From Bacillota bacterium (lineage in GTDB: Bacteria > Bacillota > Clostridia > Acetivibrionales > DSM-1351), in the NCBI GenBank assembly GCA_023409265.1, contig JAEYHZ010000022.1, forward strand, positions 372,001 through 436,000: 64,000 bases of DNA. Reading direction: 5' to 3'. Below the pieces are notes generated by a model. It saw only the letters and a program-made list of their open reading frames with translations. It did not search any database and was not told the origin of the DNA. The position numbers and the translations under genes were made by a program. Every line of letters begins with the position of its first letter. Positions within the stretch are counted from its first letter, which is position 1. Below, piece after piece: positions 61,648 to 64,000 of the stretch.

Positions 61648-63030
61648 TTATTTATCCTTGCGTACGATTAGTGAACAACTCTCAACGTGCCCCGTCCACG
61701 GAAACATGTCTACCGGTTGAACTTCCTTCACCTCAAACCCATGTCCGCTCAAGTACTTCAAATCCCTGGCCAGCGTGGACGGATTACAACTTACATACAC
61801 TATCCGCTGAGGCTTCATTTCAACAAGTGTGTTCAGCAGTGCTTCGTCACAGCCTTTTCTGGGTGGATCCACTACAACCACATCCGCTCTGATACCCTCA
61901 GCGTATAGCTTTGGTATTACAACCTCGGCCTCTCCAACTATGAACTGTGTATTGGTTATATTATTTAGCTCAGCATTTTTCTGAGCATCGGCAATCGCAT
62001 CAGGTACTACTTCCACACCAATAACTTTCTTTGCCTTCCCGGATAAAAACAGCGAAATGGTACCTATACCGCAGTAAAGATCAAATACGCTCTCATTTCC
62101 TGTCAGCTGTGCGTATTCATGGGCTTTTCCATAAAGTACTTCAGTTTGAACAGGATTAACCTGAAAGAAGGACAACGGCGATATGTTGAATTTATATTTC
62201 CCTATGTAGTCAGAAATAAAATCCTGTCCATATAAACATATGTTCCTGTCACCCAGAATAATATTTGTATTTCTAGTGTTTATGTTAAGCATTATACTTT
62301 TTATATTTTCATACCGCCCGCAGAGAATACTTACAAGCTTCTCATAGCCGGGAAACTTTTGTCCGTTAATTACCAGTACAACCATTAATTCATTTGTTTT
62401 AAAGCCCTTACGAACCATAACACGACGCAGCAAGCCTTTTCCGGTCTTCTCGTCATAAATACTGATTTTGCTGCTTTTACAGAAATCTCTGACAAGATCT
62501 CTTATGACGTTACTTTCCTCAGGCTGGATATCGCATTGGGAACTGTCGATAATATTATGAGACCTGTTTTCATAAAAACCTATCTTAACCTCGTTCTTTT
62601 CCATGCCGACAGGGTATTGTACCTTGTTTCTGTAGCTAAAAGGAGTTGACATCCCAATTGTGTCATGAACCTTGACATTTTCAAGCCCACCTATCCTCTT
62701 CAGGTTTTGAAGGACAGTGTCCCTCTTGAATTCCAGCTGTGCCTCATAAGTCATATGTTGTACAGCACAACCTCCGCAGCTTTCAAACACTGGACAGAAA
62801 GGATTGACCCTTTTATCAGAAGGCTTATTGACCTTTAAAAGTTTCCCTACTGCGTAGCTTTTAGTCTCCTTGACTATTTTGACTGTAACAGTCTCTCCCG
62901 GGAGAGCGGAATCCACGAATACTACGAAACCTTCAATCTTACCCACGCCCTGTCCTTCATGAGTCAGTCCCGTTATCTCTACCTGATAATTTTTATTCTC
63001 GGAGAATTTTTTATTGGAAGCTTGTTTCAT
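61648..63030 (-). CDS. rlmD: 23S rRNA (uracil-C5)-methyltransferase RlmD family
   Basis: A 460-residue tRNA/rRNA methyltransferase of the TrmA/RumA family. An N-terminal TRAM domain (VEITGLTHEGQGVGKIEGFV) is followed by the [4Fe-4S] cysteines NPFCPVFESCGGC plus Cys in SSQCDIQPEE, the RNA-binding central part, and a Rossmann methyltransferase with FFQVNPVQTE, VFDLYCGIGTISLFL, DPPRKGCDEALL and the catalytic cysteine in IVYVSCNPSTLARDL. In Firmicutes this type methylates U1939 and/or U747 of 23S rRNA. The ATG at 63030 has GGAGGG just upstream; the longer frame does not. It stands alone with no operon partner. Confidence 0.95.
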   Translation of the reverse strand: MKQASNKKFSENKNYQVEITGLTHEGQGVGKIEGFVVFVDSALPGETVTVKIVKETKSYAVGKLLKVNKPSDKRVNPFCPVFESCGGCAVQHMTYEAQLEFKRDTVLQNLKRIGGLENVKVHDTIGMSTPFSYRNKVQYPVGMEKNEVKIGFYENRSHNIIDSSQCDIQPEESNVIRDLVRDFCKSSKISIYDEKTGKGLLRRVMVRKGFKTNELMVVLVINGQKFPGYEKLVSILCGRYENIKSIMLNINTRNTNIILGDRNICLYGQDFISDYIGKYKFNISPLSFFQVNPVQTEVLYGKAHEYAQLTGNESVFDLYCGIGTISLFLSGKAKKVIGVEVVPDAIADAQKNAELNNITNTQFIVGEAEVVIPKLYAEGIRADVVVVDPPRKGCDEALLNTLVEMKPQRIVYVSCNPSTLARDLKYLSGHGFEVKEVQPVDMFPWTGHVESCSLIVRKDK

Positions 63031-63161
63031 CTTACCCTCCATTATTTTTACCTGCATTTTCTGCTTCACAGATAGGCTTGGCATTTCGACCGCTCAAGCT
63101 AAATACTGCAGCCTTTGATTAAATCAATTTAGTTTCATTTATAATAACATAGCCCGGCATA

Positions 63162-63188
63162 AGCCGCAATAAGCGGCGAAATGCGGCT
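63162..63188. other. Small GC-rich hairpin upstream of rlmD
   Basis: AGCCGCA pairs with TGCGGCT, with a nested GCCGC/GCGGC stem. It may be part of the rlmD leader or the end of the ferritin-like transcript. Confidence 0.35.
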
Positions 63189-63226
63189 CAATAATCTTCC
63201 TTAGCCGTTATCACCCATATAATAAA

Positions 63227-63284
63227 GGCATAACGGAAATCCTTCTTCAGAGACAGAAACTCTGAAGCAAAGCACCGATATGCC
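63227..63284 (-). terminator. Branched terminator-like structure after the ferritin-like gene
   Basis: An outer stem GGCATA-CGG / CCG-TATGCC encloses a perfect inner hairpin CTTCAGAG/CTCTGAAG. On the minus strand it is followed by TTTATTATA. The nested form is more elaborate than a simple terminator and could be a small structured RNA. Confidence 0.5.
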
Positions 63285-63321
63285 CATTAATTTAAATCAT
63301 TTCTGCTAATTAAAATATTTC

Positions 63322-63537
63322 TTAATGCTCCCGTCTGTAATCCAACAGCATTTCGCGAAGCTTTGTTGCGTGCATTCCTTCGTCTTCTGCAAATTCTTTA
63401 AATACTTGCTTGATCTCATCATCTTCGATCCTCTTTGAATACATTTCGTAATCACGAACCAGTTCCATAGAGTTTTCCCAAGCTCTTAGAAGTCTATCAT
63501 ATGTTGTTATCTTAACTTCATTATCTAATGTTGTCAT
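63322..63537 (-). CDS. Small ferritin-like (rubrerythrin-related) protein
   Basis: A 71-residue helical protein. DRLLRAWENSMELVRDYEMY and EIKQVFKEFAEDEGMHATKL place Glu and the E-x-x-H signature where half of a ferritin-like four-helix bundle binds iron, so it would need to dimerise to form a di-iron site. Such short proteins are common in clostridia. It has a clear start at 63537 with GGAGG-like sequence upstream and stands alone. Its role is unknown, but oxygen or iron stress is plausible. Confidence 0.75.
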   Translation of the reverse strand: MTTLDNEVKITTYDRLLRAWENSMELVRDYEMYSKRIEDDEIKQVFKEFAEDEGMHATKLREMLLDYRREH

Positions 63538-63676
63538 TTGGCCACCTCCGTAGGCTTATTATCTGCATTTTTATAAAAGTAATTCATTGAATTAATATAA
63601 AAACTATTAATTAAACATTCCTTAAAAACTAAATATTGAGAACATAAAACCAATATCGGTGGATATTCTAATATTA

Positions 63677-63723
63677 AGGAATGATTAATAATAACTTCCC
63701 ATTTTTCTTAATTAATCATTCCT
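63677..63723. repeat. Perfect inverted repeat upstream of the DUF2953 gene
   Basis: AGGAATGATTAAT (63677-63689) pairs with ATTAATCATTCCT (63711-63723). It lies between two divergent genes and 30 bp before the DUF2953 start, so it could be an operator or a leader hairpin. Confidence 0.5.
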
Positions 63724-63752
63724 GAACAATTTTTTAGAATGGAGGTCCATTC

Positions 63753-64000
63753 ATGGGTGTTATTTTTATTTTACTGCTTATTGTGGCATTCATCATTTTA
63801 TTGTTATTTGCAAACGACGCAAAAGTAAGAATAGTATTTGATACTGAACAAAATGATATGCACCTGACATTGCTTTGGCTGTACCCGTTCATAAAAGTTA
63901 TCGGGACAATGGAAAATACCAGGCCGGTTTTGAATTTATATTTATTTAAAAAACATTTATTCAGTAAAGCATTAAAGTTTAAGAAAACTGCCAATAGAAT
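63753..64000 (+). CDS. DUF2953 domain protein, partial
   Basis: The first 82 residues of a membrane-anchored protein, cut by the right edge. One N-terminal hydrophobic helix (MGVIFILLLIVAFIILLLFA) is followed by a short beta-like stretch (DAKVRIVFDTEQNDMHLTLL) as in DUF2953 proteins, which in clostridia and bacilli lie next to the sporulation gene ytfJ. GGAGG lies six bases before the ATG. If the usual order holds, a ytfJ-like gene should follow beyond the window. Confidence 0.75.
   Translation, partial: MGVIFILLLIVAFIILLLFANDAKVRIVFDTEQNDMHLTLLWLYPFIKVIGTMENTRPVLNLYLFKKHLFSKALKFKKTANR

Noticed and set aside
63227..63284. Cyclic-di-GMP (GEMM) riboswitch
   Set aside because: A GCAAAGC stretch is present but the required GCACAGGGCAAACC-like half and the GNRA tetraloop are missing.
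63734..63994. An 86-codon minus-strand frame at the right edge
   Set aside because: It is the antisense shadow of the DUF2953 gene, which has a ribosome binding site and a membrane helix on the plus strand.

Overview
The window looks like a chromosomal segment of an anaerobic, plant-polymer-degrading member of the Clostridia. Evidence: AT-rich DNA, strong AGGAGG-type ribosome binding sites, TTG and GTG starts, an S-layer-anchored multimodular glycoside hydrolase, a YesM/YesN-type two-component system and GH65/GH78/GH28/GH140-type enzymes. The closest picture I know is the Ruminiclostridium-type cellulolytic clostridia; that assignment is inference. No rRNA, tRNA, CRISPR array or intact insertion sequence was seen.

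Layout. 1-4.3 kb: the start of an oligopeptide-type binding lipoprotein, an alpha/beta hydrolase and a chemoreceptor. 4.4-5.4 kb: decayed DNA with an EAL-like remnant and the 5-prime part of a group II intron. 5.5-7.6 kb: an RpiR regulator, a sugar O-acetyltransferase and a HAD phosphatase. 7.8-8.4 kb: a headless reading frame. 8.5-11.8 kb: a TetR-controlled operon (flavin-reductase-like, NmrA-like, DUF1295). 11.9-14.3 kb: a MocR-type regulator divergent from an EamA exporter. 14.4-20.1 kb: a methyltransferase, a possible small RNA, an FAD oxidoreductase, DeoC, an AraC regulator and an MFS transporter.

20.9-49.1 kb is a large carbohydrate-use region, nearly all on the minus strand: beta-phosphoglucomutase, GH65 phosphorylase, a HAD phosphatase fused by apparent deletion to a truncated GH38 gene, a GH28-like protein, a GH78 rhamnosidase, a secreted clan GH-A hydrolase, a 2015-residue SLH-anchored hydrolase, a CUT1 sugar ABC importer, a kinase-less sensor, a YesM/YesN pair, an MFS transporter and a GH140-like enzyme. 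Five transcription units start with the same 22-bp element followed, exactly 5 bp later, by a -10-like hexamer (25704, 29715, 38062, 41676, 49213). The simplest reading is one regulon, probably controlled by the local YesN-type activator, for a rhamnose-containing plant glycan: surface enzymes cut it, the importer brings oligomers in, and GH78/GH28/GH140/GH65 with PgmB finish the job inside.

49.3-64 kb: a second, independent MocR/EamA divergent pair that looks GC-richer than its surroundings, a MerR/YhgE-type pair with a 19-bp-spacer MerR promoter, an isochorismatase-family hydrolase, an HxlR regulator, a MarR operon, an amidohydrolase, a frameshifted BadF-type ATPase, a YgjV-type membrane protein with a GNAT-like tail, RlmD, a small ferritin-like protein, and the start of a DUF2953 gene at the right edge.
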